From contig NZ_CP044545.1 in NCBI RefSeq assembly GCF_008935075.1, positions 1,887,501 through 1,951,500 on the forward strand: 64,000 nt of DNA, written 5' to 3'. The position numbers were made by a program, and so were the translations under genes. The number at the start of each line of letters is the position of its first letter. Within the stretch, counting starts at the first letter, position 1. Below are positions 27,573-35,284 of this stretch, piece after piece. The notes under the pieces are model-generated. The model searched no databases, had not been told where the DNA came from, and saw only the letters and a list, made by a program, of their open reading frames with translations. The stretch comes from Pradoshia sp. D12 (GTDB lineage Bacteria > Bacillota > Bacilli > Bacillales > Pradoshiaceae).

Positions 27573-27710
27573 TTATAAATTAACGCATTTTTGTAAAGCT
27601 GCTCGGTGTTCTTCCATATGTCTTTGCAACTTCTCCAATTCCCCTTGGTGCTGCCCCAATTCAACCTCGTGATAGAGTTTTTCTATTCTTGATACATCTT
27701 TGGGTAAATT
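27573..27710 (-). pseudogene. 3' end of a lost gene, encoding an LQRHMEEHRAALQKC tail
   Basis: A 45-codon open frame without start or ribosome binding site, bounded by TAA at 27711-27713. Its helical, charged peptide runs from NLPKDVSRIEKLYHEVELG into LQRHMEEHRAALQKCVNL. The same tail recurs in the left repeat copy, so both are relics of related genes or one duplicated gene end. Family unknown. Confidence 0.55.
27586..27635. repeat. Right copy of the 50-bp direct repeat flanking the McrBC-like operon
   Basis: Direct, same orientation as the left copy, six differences in 50 bases; lies 73 nt after the last defence gene, and the left copy 139 nt before the first. Confidence 0.85.
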
Positions 27711-27736
27711 TTAAATCGTTGATGACTTAATGACCC

Positions 27737-27919
27737 CTACATTGTTTTGGATATCGGGAAACGCACACCCTCACAAACAAAAGCGTGCTCTGTTTCTTCC
27801 AGGACTTTATGTATTGTTGTTTTTAATGAACAAATGGTGATTGTTACTTTAACAATTTCTTTGACCCCGTTTAATTGTTCTCTCTTGTATTGAATTAATG
27901 TGTGTACGGTTCCCCTCAT
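27737..27919 (-). CDS. Possible small hypothetical protein (60 aa) or gene 5' remnant
   Basis: ATG preceded by AAAGGAATGAAG. The predicted product starts MRGTVHTLIQYKREQLNGVKE and holds several Ile/Val-rich strands. It lies just upstream, in the same direction, of the tail remnant at 27573-27710, so it may be the 5' part of the same broken gene. No family recognised. Confidence 0.3.
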   Translation of the reverse strand: MRGTVHTLIQYKREQLNGVKEIVKVTITICSLKTTIHKVLEETEHAFVCEGVRFPISKTM

Positions 27920-28092
27920 AGAAATTCCACTTCATTCCTTTAATTTTCATCAGTATACTGCCTCTTCTGGAACTTCCTGATGATTAATCAAAAAACGATA
28001 CTTAATAAATCGTTTGTAGATTAATTAAAGTAAGAAAGACAAACCTAGCTTCTATTGCGATATAACTAAAATACTGCGAAATTTACTCATAG

Positions 28093-28191
28093 CTTAAACA
28101 TTTATCACATGTAAAACCTTTATTTGAACGAATTGAACTAGTTAAAATCGAGGAAGAATTGGAGCGGCTGCAACAGCAAATTTTATCATAA
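28093..28191 (+). pseudogene. 3' gene remnant (LERLQQQILS tail)
   Basis: A short open frame, no start codon with ribosome binding site, giving a charged amphipathic helix with IELVKIEEELERLQQQILS and directly followed by a strong terminator. The terminator suggests the true end of a once-longer gene whose upstream part is lost. Confidence 0.4.
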
Positions 28192-28196
28192 ACAAA

Positions 28197-28224
28197 AAGG
28201 GCATAGCGGATTTTCTATGCCCTT
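28197..28224 (+). terminator. Terminator after the remnant
   Basis: AAGGGCATAG / CTATGCCCTT around CGGATTTT, perfect ten-base stem; weak T-tract. Confidence 0.75.
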
Positions 28225-28278
28225 ATCATATGAATACATCTATGATCTATAACGGATTGTCTTAGTAATAATTATGTT

Positions 28279-28527
28279 TTATCCTATCTGCTTTTTTTGT
28301 TTCGCAGTAATGAACATAATCTCCAATAAAGCAAGGGAGATACCGCGTCTATCCTCAACTGTATAATGCATGGATATATCATGCTGTAATGGGCTATTTT
28401 GCACAGTACGTAGAAACTCCTGGCCTCTTGATCCAAAATTATTCTGTAACTCTTCATAGAGCTGATCACGCAATAAATCCAGTTGGATAATCATTTCAGC
28501 CAGTTGCCTTTCATTCTCTATTCTCAT
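28279..28527 (-). CDS. Hypothetical helical protein (82 aa)
   Basis: ATG behind GGAAGGATG. The sequence is mostly helical (MRIENERQLAEMIIQLDLL..., SLALLEIMFITAKQKKQ) and soluble. No family recognised. It lies in the accessory region among gene remnants. Confidence 0.6.
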   Translation of the reverse strand: MRIENERQLAEMIIQLDLLRDQLYEELQNNFGSRGQEFLRTVQNSPLQHDISMHYTVEDRRGISLALLEIMFITAKQKKQIG

Positions 28528-28643
28528 ACTGTATCATCCTTCCACCTTATTAACATAGTTTATTATAAGTGTAGAGGATTCATATAGATCTGTCTTTAAT
28601 CTTGTTAACCTTTCTAACGCACATTTTTCTTAATATCTGACCG

Positions 28644-29030
28644 TTATACTTCTTTCACTGAAATAGCCTTGGAGTAAGTGATTAGCTTGCAGCTTTCAAA
28701 ATCCTCTTCCTTAAGGAAGCCAAGCTTAATAGCAGCATTCATCTTTTCTTCATCTGGGATTTTCACTGTTTTAATTAATTCATTCATATTTAGTTCTTCT
28801 AATTTATATACAGTTGGTACAGTACTGTATTTTTCATATTTGCGTATCTGCCTTTGAAGCTTTATACCATTGTCGATTAATTCACCTTTATTATTTGCAC
28901 CTACATGATGATCAAAATACGTATGAAAAACCTCTTTCAGTTTTTCCATTTCCATTTCAATCTCTTTTTTCTTCTTGTTGAGCTCATTAAATCTCGTAAT
29001 CATATCAGCAGTGATAAGAGTATTATTCAT
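28644..29030 (-). CDS. Hypothetical protein (128 aa), phage-like character
   Basis: GGAGGGATCAT precedes the ATG. The N-terminal half is a coiled coil (ITRFNELNKKKKEIEMEMEKLKE). A central YEKYSTVPTVYKLEELNM and a C-terminal LGFLKEEDFESCK follow. Short coiled-coil proteins of this shape are frequent in Bacillus prophages and plasmids, but no family is recognised. Confidence 0.6.
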   Translation of the reverse strand: MNNTLITADMITRFNELNKKKKEIEMEMEKLKEVFHTYFDHHVGANNKGELIDNGIKLQRQIRKYEKYSTVPTVYKLEELNMNELIKTVKIPDEEKMNAAIKLGFLKEEDFESCKLITYSKAISVKEV

Positions 29031-29235
29031 ATGATCCCTCCAAATTAACCTGTTTACTATAGGTTATTTTGGTAGAGAAGAGAATATGTCCTTTGAATAA
29101 GAGAGAACTAAAATAAAAAGCTACATCGAAGATAGATCCGAATACTGCAAATTTTTAACTTATTTAATTATAAGTGATTATGTAAAGAGAAGCGGGAGAT
29201 TAAAGGACATGCTATAAACAAGCATACATAAAGGG

Positions 29236-29246
29236 TTACCTGGTAA
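29236..29246. promoter_or_regulatory. Perfect 11-bp palindrome TTACCTGGTAA upstream of a small gene
   Basis: Lies 35 nt before the start of the 54-aa gene, with a second short palindrome ATGTACAT after it. A possible operator; the binding protein is unknown. Confidence 0.4.
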
Positions 29247-29280
29247 ACCTATATGTACATAATATATAGGAGGTACATAT

Positions 29281-29445
29281 ATGAATAAGAAAAATAGTAA
29301 AGCAGAAATAGTAGGAAAAGAAAAGGAAGAAGTGAATTCAATAGACCCCACGTTACAGGATTCCTCATTTGATATTGAATTAGAATATGAAGTACCACCA
29401 GAACAGCCTTATGAAAAGAATCGGATTAATACAGAGCATTTGTGA
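29281..29445 (+). CDS. Small acidic hypothetical protein (54 aa)
   Basis: ATG behind the excellent site TAGGAGGT. The product begins MNKKNSKAEIVGKEKEEV and ends PYEKNRINTEHL; it is hydrophilic, acidic and likely disordered. The strong ribosome binding site supports translation. Not recognised. Confidence 0.6.
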   Translation: MNKKNSKAEIVGKEKEEVNSIDPTLQDSSFDIELEYEVPPEQPYEKNRINTEHL

Positions 29446-29796
29446 ATGGCCGTCTTTTATTGTTAAGAGACATAGAAAGAGATCACCGGGTTCGGTGAAC
29501 GGGTAGAAAAAAATAAATAACGGATTAATTAGGGAAACTTCATCTATCATTAATGTTTTATTGAATTTACACATCAACATCAAAAATACGCATACAACTT
29601 AACAACACCCCATAGATTTTTACGGTGTTGTTAAAACACGTGCCGATACCTTTCTGCATAAAGCAGTTCCTCTTACACTGATTTGATGCTTGATCAAACC
29701 TGGCAGAAAACAGGAAACACCCATATTAAAATGGTAAATAAATACATTTAAAGATATAATCAGATATAGGAAGTTTGCCAAAAGGGAGAGGTTTAT
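29446..29796. other. Gene-free spacer with one terminator-like hairpin
   Basis: Perfect hairpin AACAACACC / GGTGTTGTT at 29601-29632, suited to end transcription of the preceding small gene. Otherwise no gene was seen; the lipoprotein promoter must lie near its right end. Confidence 0.6.
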
Positions 29797-30327
29797 GTGA
29801 AAAAACGACTGAGTGATGTTTTTGCAACTGTTTTATTTACTTTACTTCTATTAATGTTAGTGGGTTGTACCGAAGAAAAGGAAGCGAAAACACAAGATGA
29901 AAATATTCAGACCGTTGAAGCTGTATTACAGAATAGTCTTACAGGTCCAAGTGATGAATTAAAACAAATAGTGGATCAAGAAAGCGAAGAGAAAATTGCA
30001 GCTTTACGGCAATATGAAGAAAAGCTATTTAAAGATTATTTTGCAAATGAAACATCATATACGGAATTCGTTAATCGCTACGGTTCAACAGTCATGATAG
30101 AACCAATAAAAAATGATTACCAATTGCAAATTAAAAAGATTGACTACGAAAAGGTAGATGAAAAAGATAGCGTGTATGATTTCTCAGTAGAAATACAGCT
30201 CCAAAAAGAAGGTTCTGAAAGTTCAAAAGATCAAATCGTGACTGGGCAAGCCAATTTAAATGATGAACATAAAATTGAAGTGATGTTAATCCGTTTAGAT
30301 GGTTTATATAAATCTATGATGAATTGA
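29797..30327 (+). CDS. Putative lipoprotein of unknown function (176 aa)
   Basis: GTG start with GGGAGAGG before it (an ATG two nt earlier is out of frame). A lipoprotein signal ends in the lipobox LVGC at about residues 21-24, so the mature protein should be anchored on the outer face of the membrane. The mature part is acidic and helical at first (TVEAVLQNSLTGPSDEL), then a beta-rich domain (YDFSVEIQLQKEGS). It resembles small Bacillus lipoproteins but no family is certain. Confidence 0.78.
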   Translation: MKKRLSDVFATVLFTLLLLMLVGCTEEKEAKTQDENIQTVEAVLQNSLTGPSDELKQIVDQESEEKIAALRQYEEKLFKDYFANETSYTEFVNRYGSTVMIEPIKNDYQLQIKKIDYEKVDEKDSVYDFSVEIQLQKEGSESSKDQIVTGQANLNDEHKIEVMLIRLDGLYKSMMN

Positions 30328-30858
30328 CCACATGTTATTTGTATTTATAATTTAAGAAAATATAGTTTTATAACACTAGATTAATCTGTCTTTTAAAGTT
30401 GTGAATCATACTTTATGGGCAGTTTTTTTATTGTGAAATAGAGAAGATGAATGGGGATTGACACTGCAGATTCCATAAAAACATGAATCTTTTTTTTATC
30501 AGCATTGTTATAAACGATACAATTGAATGAAGCGACGAATCCGTACCTGGAATAAGTCTTAACAAAATTATTTTTATCGATCGCTACTAATTTATAGAGT
30601 TAATAAATAAATGAGAAGTAAAGTTGCCATAATAACATTATGTAAACTAAAGTAGAAAGCCAGAAGTAAATTTGGCAGCAAGACTATAAAAACCAATCAA
30701 TTAATTTAACCCTAAATCTACGTACAAGTTAAACATTTATAAGCTTCATAATTCATTTACAAAAGTAAAAATAAAATTCTATAGAGAATCTGTTCAAGAT
30801 CAAATTATTAAAACAACCAGGGATTATACAGATTAACTTAATGAAAAAATAAAACTAT

Positions 30859-31005
<147 letters not shown>

Positions 31006-31104
31006 TACACAATGATTAGAGGTTTCCCCTAGGTATGTGACTAATGACATATACAAATCACCCTTTCTTCTTATTGTCCGTGTGGAGAAAACGATTTATA
31101 AGAA

Positions 31105-31132
31105 AAACAAGATCCAAAGTAGGATCTTGTTT
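31105..31132. terminator. Orphan terminator-like hairpin
   Basis: Eleven-base perfect stem AAACAAGATCC / GGATCTTGTTT around AAAGTA. No protein gene ends nearby, so it may close a non-coding transcript. Confidence 0.6.
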
Positions 31133-31351
31133 CAGCTAGGAATAAAAAATGTGTAAATCTCTTTTTTATTAACTGAGAATAATACCTTTTCTGATTAAAC
31201 CTATATCACTCACTCTTACTAAGTGATTAAATATGTTTCAAATAACAACTGTTTCTCCGCTAATTTCATCTTTACAATAAATATATTTCTTCCCAAACTC
31301 TTAAATACTTAAAGTTCGATCTTCCACAAACTGGCCCTTAAATGTAAAAAT

Positions 31352-31381
31352 GGGTGCTATCCTTCTTAAGGGAAAGCGCCC
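31352..31381. repeat. GC-rich imperfect hairpin in an AT-rich spacer
   Basis: GGGTGCTATCC ... GGAAAGCGCCC pairs with one G-T and small internal mismatches, unlike the surrounding composition. It looks like a dispersed intergenic palindromic element, but only one copy was noticed in this window. Confidence 0.4.
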
Positions 31382-31510
31382 GATTGCTGAATAACCTTTT
31401 CTATTGAACAGTAACCTTGTATTACCCAGCAACCTACTTTCATATTTTGGTTACTAACTTAATCCACTTATATCTTCAGCATTTTTTAAGTGTAAATAAG
31501 ATATAAGGAT

Positions 31511-31702
31511 CTACTTTTTGAGCTGATCAAGTGCTTGGTAAGCTGCCTGATACTTTCCTCCATCCGCAACTTCTGAATGGTACAAGGCCTTGATGGCATT
31601 GTTTTTTTCAAGACCATGCTCAGCCTTTAACTCTTTAAAGCGTGTATGCAGTTCTTTATTTCCCTTAATTAGTTGTTGCATTTGCGATTTTGAATACTTC
31701 AA
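31511..31702 (-). CDS. Small hypothetical protein (63 aa)
   Basis: TTG start, 9 nt behind AAGGAGA. The product is basic and helical (MKYSKSQMQQLIKGNKELHT, ..., YQAAYQALDQLKK). It follows the YaiI/YqxD gene by 35 nt in the same direction and may be cotranscribed. Not recognised. Confidence 0.65.
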   Translation of the reverse strand: MKYSKSQMQQLIKGNKELHTRFKELKAEHGLEKNNAIKALYHSEVADGGKYQAAYQALDQLKK

Positions 31703-31737
31703 AATATTTATCTCCTTTTTAAATCTCTGAGTTTAGC

Positions 31738-32184
31738 CTAATTTTTAACAGAAATAACCTGTTTAAAAAGATTCCTAAATTGCTCCCGGTCTTCAGCTGT
31801 AAAAGGCTTTGGTCCTTTTGTTCGCTGTCCACCTTTTCTAGCCATTGCACTTAAATAACGTGTTTGTAATAATTGGTCAATATTTTCATTTGTATATCTA
31901 AAACCTTTATGGTGGAGGACGATAATTCCTTTTGCTAAACCTAGTGATGCAAGACCATAATCTTGCGTAACGATAATATCTCCTTTTTCCACTAACTTCA
32001 CAATTCGAAAATCTGCAGCATCTGCTCCAGAATCAACATAAATGGTTTTCACTCCTGATGGCTGTTCTGCATTAGAAAAATGAGAAAAGCTTGTAACAAG
32101 GATAACCTGTATTTCAAAATCGCTTGCTTCAGAAATAATAATATCTTTCACTGGACAAGCATCTGCATCCACATAAATTTTCAT
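31738..32184 (-). CDS. yqxD: YaiI/YqxD family protein (UPF0178, PIN-like)
   Basis: 148 residues with the family start [23 protein letters not shown] being the metal-binding acidic motif of this PIN-like fold. [26 protein letters not shown] and [12 protein letters not shown] complete the signature. GGGAGG precedes the ATG. The family is predicted to be a nuclease, but no activity is established. Confidence 0.93.
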   Translation of the reverse strand: MKIYVDADACPVKDIIISEASDFEIQVILVTSFSHFSNAEQPSGVKTIYVDSGADAADFRIVKLVEKGDIIVTQDYGLASLGLAKGIIVLHHKGFRYTNENIDQLLQTRYLSAMARKGGQRTKGPKPFTAEDREQFRNLFKQVISVKN

Positions 32185-32447
32185 CTTTCCCCTCCCATTT
32201 AGAAGTTCGACTTACTATTTAACTTAATCTTTTTCAACTATAAAAGGGACTGATGACTTTTGTTTAAAAATAACAAAGAGTTCTTCCTTTTGCTGTTTTT
32301 TTATATCCTTATATTATACTTTATAGAATTGTGTTCAAATTGCCAACAAAAGATACCTTAGAACTAAATACTTGATTAGAATGTCACTGTTTAGCTACTA
32401 ATATATCCCAGATTTAAACAATAATTTTATTATAGTAAGAAACACAA

Positions 32448-32483
32448 AAACCATAACTCTTTGCTGCCAAAGAATCATGGTTT
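32448..32483 (-). terminator. Terminator of the MaoC-thiolase-DUF35 operon
   Basis: Two-part stem on the minus strand, ACCAT/ATGGT and CTTTG/CAAAG, followed by TTTTTGTGTTT. Confidence 0.75.
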
Positions 32484-32502
32484 CAGTCTAACAATTTATT
32501 AT

Positions 32503-32919
32503 TTACCTCAATTTCCACTGAGGAAGAGCTCGTTCCTCGTTGATATCCTGCCAAAACATTTGGACGTCCATGCCAATCTTTACTTCGTCAGGATTACAGT
32601 TTAAAACATTACCTGTTATTTTAATTTCAGGCAGTCCTTCTAGTTCGACCTGAGCAATAACAGTCGGCAGATCGTCCTGGAAACCAGGCAGAAATGGTCG
32701 ATAGGAAATGATATAGGAATAAATAGTTCCGTAGACTTCGTTACCGAATGAGTCCCAACTCAGTTTAGGACTGCCGCATTTTGAGCAGGCTGGACCAGGA
32801 GGATGTTGATATTTATGACAGGAATCACATTTCTGGATGGAAAGTTCATGTTTATCTGCCGAATCCCAGTAAGGCTTGTTATCCTGGTTTTTTAGTGGAA
32901 TGGGTTTTTGATAGGCCAT
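32503..32919 (-). CDS. DUF35 Zn-ribbon/OB-fold protein, partner of the thiolase-like aldolase
   Basis: 138 residues. The rubredoxin-like zinc ribbon has CDSC (C31, C34) and CSKC (C45, C48), followed by an OB-fold with YSYIISYRPFLPGF. Proteins of this family bind beside SCP2-thiolase-like proteins and CoA-linked hydratases; in steroid degraders the DUF35 part of ChsH2 is needed for Ltp2 aldolase activity. It is the last gene of the operon, 12 nt after the thiolase-like gene, so a complex of the two is the natural reading. Confidence 0.88.
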   Translation of the reverse strand: MAYQKPIPLKNQDNKPYWDSADKHELSIQKCDSCHKYQHPPGPACSKCGSPKLSWDSFGNEVYGTIYSYIISYRPFLPGFQDDLPTVIAQVELEGLPEIKITGNVLNCNPDEVKIGMDVQMFWQDINEERALPQWKLR

Positions 32920-32931
32920 TTTATATCCCTC

Positions 32932-34092
32932 CTAATTTCTAAGAATCATAGCACCGGCTATATCTGGACCCGCCCAACCTGTACAGATTCCGATTTCACA
33001 ATTCTCAACTTGACGATCAGTTCCTTTGTACTCGTGACGAATTTGCCTAACGATCTCAAGTACATTATTCATTCCATGAGTATAGCCTTCTGAAAGCATT
33101 CCCCCTGCTGTATTGGTAGGAAGGCTTCCTCCTATCCTCAAGTTTCCTGCAGCAACGAAATCCCCCACTTCTCCACGTGGAGCAAACCCAAAGGCTTCGA
33201 GCTGACGAAGCACAACCCAGCTAAAGCAGTCATATATGGAGGCTACTTGAATATCTGATGGCTGTACACCAGCTGATTTATATAATTGTGGAGCGACATA
33301 ATCTGATGCTACCTGAGTCAAATCGGACCAATAGTGGGCATGTGGATGACATTCTCTTGCTGAAATTCCCATAATATAAACTGGTTTGGACTTACAATCT
33401 TTAGCCCTTTCAGCTGACGTAACAATGATCGCATTCGCTTCATCCAATTCAACACAGCAATCGTGTTTAGTAAATGGATAGCTAATGTATGGCGTTTCCA
33501 TATATTCCTCCATTGTTAATGGATGTCCGTTTAGGAATGCTTTAGGGTTTCGTTGGGCATGTTCATAAAAATCTACACAAACATGGCCCAGATGTTCACG
33601 TGTAATCCCTGTTTCATACATATGCCTTGTAGCAAACATTCCAAACCACTGAGATGGACTTGCGGAACCATACGGAATAATGAAGCTTCCTCCATCAATT
33701 GCTTCCTGGATCATGTCAGGATCATATCCTCGTCCGACCTTTTTTCCGGAAGAACCATTCATAGATCTCCAAATTAATACGGTTTTTACTAAGCCTGCTT
33801 CTATTAATCCAACTGCATCTGCAATTAACATTTCAGTCGAGCTTCCGCCACCCATGACGTCATTAACATAACTGGGGCGTATCCCCAAATAAGTTGCCAG
33901 CTGGTGTGAAGAGCAGGAATCACCAGTACTATAGCTCATAACTCCATCAATTTCTTTAGCTTCAAGCCCAGCATCCTGCAATGCATTCCGTGCAGCTACT
34001 AAAGCCATATGGAGTGGTGTGGTTCCTGATTTTCTTGACCGTTCACTCTCTCCAATTCCTACAATGGCATAGCGATTGCTTATATCCCCCAC
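32932..34092 (-). CDS. SCP2-thiolase-like protein, probable acyl-CoA retro-aldolase (Ltp2 type)
   Basis: 386 residues of the thiolase fold. The position of the nucleophilic cysteine reads GGGSSTEML (S84-S85), so the classical thiolase reaction is unlikely. The usual GHP histidine is replaced in LSEGYTHG by Y337, and Y287 lies in a conserved YDCF. Two tyrosines are reported catalytic in Ltp2-type aldolases; Y287 and Y337 are my candidates, unaligned. Together with DUF35 it should cleave a beta-hydroxyacyl-CoA with a tertiary alcohol into a ketone or aldehyde plus a short acyl-CoA. Lipid transfer or non-decarboxylating condensation are alternatives. Confidence 0.82.
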   Translation of the reverse strand: MGDISNRYAIVGIGESERSRKSGTTPLHMALVAARNALQDAGLEAKEIDGVMSYSTGDSCSSHQLATYLGIRPSYVNDVMGGGSSTEMLIADAVGLIEAGLVKTVLIWRSMNGSSGKKVGRGYDPDMIQEAIDGGSFIIPYGSASPSQWFGMFATRHMYETGITREHLGHVCVDFYEHAQRNPKAFLNGHPLTMEEYMETPYISYPFTKHDCCVELDEANAIIVTSAERAKDCKSKPVYIMGISARECHPHAHYWSDLTQVASDYVAPQLYKSAGVQPSDIQVASIYDCFSWVVLRQLEAFGFAPRGEVGDFVAAGNLRIGGSLPTNTAGGMLSEGYTHGMNNVLEIVRQIRHEYKGTDRQVENCEIGICTGWAGPDIAGAMILRN

Positions 34093-34118
34093 ATTAATGC
34101 CTCCTTTTCCTGTACAAG

Positions 34119-34538
34119 TTAACGAAATTTTAAAGTGGCTTTACCAGAACCAACAACTGATCCGGATTCCTTTTCAGCTATTAAATTCAAATCTGCCATT
34201 CTCAGGCCATCTTCCTCATAGATTTTTTCTACAGTTGAGGAACATGTTATTAAGTCACCTGGAATTGTCATCGCCCCAAATCGCATCTTAAACTGTTTAA
34301 TTTCAGCTGTGGTGCCTGCAAGCTCCATAATGTATTGGCCTAAAAAGCCCATAATTAGCATTCCGTGAGCAATCACACCATTCATGCCAATCTTTTGCGC
34401 AAACTCATCGTCAGTATGTAGCGGGTTGAAATCGCCGGATGCACCGGCATATTTGACTAATTGAACCTTTGTAATGGGCGGTTTTTTTAAGACAGGAAGC
34501 GCTTGTCCCGCTCTTAAATCCTGATATTGTATCTCCAT
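34119..34538 (-). CDS. MaoC-type (R)-enoyl-CoA hydratase, catalytic subunit
   Basis: 139 residues of the hotdog fold with the full hydratase-2 motif: YAGASGDFNPLHTDDEF with D36 and H41, then AHGM (H58). It hydrates a 2-enoyl-CoA to the 3-hydroxyacyl-CoA. It is 20 nt from a second hotdog gene that lacks these residues, which suggests that the pair forms a heteromeric hydratase like ChsH1-ChsH2. Confidence 0.9.
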   Translation of the reverse strand: MEIQYQDLRAGQALPVLKKPPITKVQLVKYAGASGDFNPLHTDDEFAQKIGMNGVIAHGMLIMGFLGQYIMELAGTTAEIKQFKMRFGAMTIPGDLITCSSTVEKIYEEDGLRMADLNLIAEKESGSVVGSGKATLKFR

Positions 34539-34558
34539 CCATTTGACCCCCTATCTTT

Positions 34559-34999
34559 TCATAAAGCAGCTCGATAAATGATATTCATACGGCTGATGGC
34601 TACCATCTCTCCGCTCTCGTCTTTAAATTCGGTATCAAGGACAAGAAATTGCATTTTACCGCTGTTTCCGTCTTTTTCGTATAAATCCGCTACCTTGCTT
34701 TTACAAATGAGTCGATCACCCAGCCGAATTGAACGATAATAGATAAACTCCTGCTCTCCATGAAGCATCCGCTTTTCGTCTAGTTTTAGAGGAAGATGAT
34801 TTCCTTCACTGCTTAAGGCAATTAAGAAGGTTGGAGGAGCAATAATTCCCTCATAAAATGTGTTTTTAGCGTATGCTTCGTCCGTATATAAAGGATTAGA
34901 ATCTCCTATAGCATCCGCAAATTGACGAATATGTCGCTTTTCTACCTCAACTGAAAAAGTGCTTCCTTCTAAACCAATTATACTTTTATCAAGCTCCAT
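34559..34999 (-). CDS. MaoC/FAS1-like hotdog subunit lacking catalytic histidine
   Basis: 146 residues from the ATG at 34999, 7 nt behind GGGAGG (an in-frame upstream ATG overlaps that site). It shows the N-terminal half pattern of MaoC-like dehydratases: FADAIGDSNPLYTDEAY, where the histidine is replaced by Y38, and IIAPPTF instead of the HG motif. It should be the non-catalytic partner of the next gene, shaping the acyl pocket. It is the first gene of a four-gene operon, 82 nt downstream of the shared promoter motif. Confidence 0.85.
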   Translation of the reverse strand: MELDKSIIGLEGSTFSVEVEKRHIRQFADAIGDSNPLYTDEAYAKNTFYEGIIAPPTFLIALSSEGNHLPLKLDEKRMLHGEQEFIYYRSIRLGDRLICKSKVADLYEKDGNSGKMQFLVLDTEFKDESGEMVAISRMNIIYRAAL

Positions 35000-35054
35000 A
35001 GCTTTGCCTCCCATTAATAGGCTTTATGTGTAAAAATGACGATTGTTTATGCAA

Positions 35055-35100
35055 ATTTTAAGATAATATACAAGTAGCATCAATGTAGGTTTCAACATAA
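35055..35100 (-). promoter_or_regulatory. Promoter and activator motif of the MaoC-thiolase-DUF35 operon
   Basis: On the minus strand TTATGTTGAAACCTACATTG (35100-35081) overlaps a -35 TTGATG (35083-35078). After 17 nt comes -10 TAAAAT (35060-35055). The same 20-nt motif with two changes and the same box layout precedes the acyl-CoA dehydrogenase operon at 41073. Confidence 0.75.
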
Positions 35101-35284
35101 ATATCCACATAGTCTTGTAATGTTCTACACTACAATAGTAGATAGCGTTACATGGACAAACCACATTGTGCTGTAGTTGAATGATAAAAGTTTATATTTA
35201 TCTAACAAATTAATAACTACTCTATAGAATGATTCAATCTATAAAGTAGTCTTATAAATCTCCTGAAATAATAAAATGATTTAT

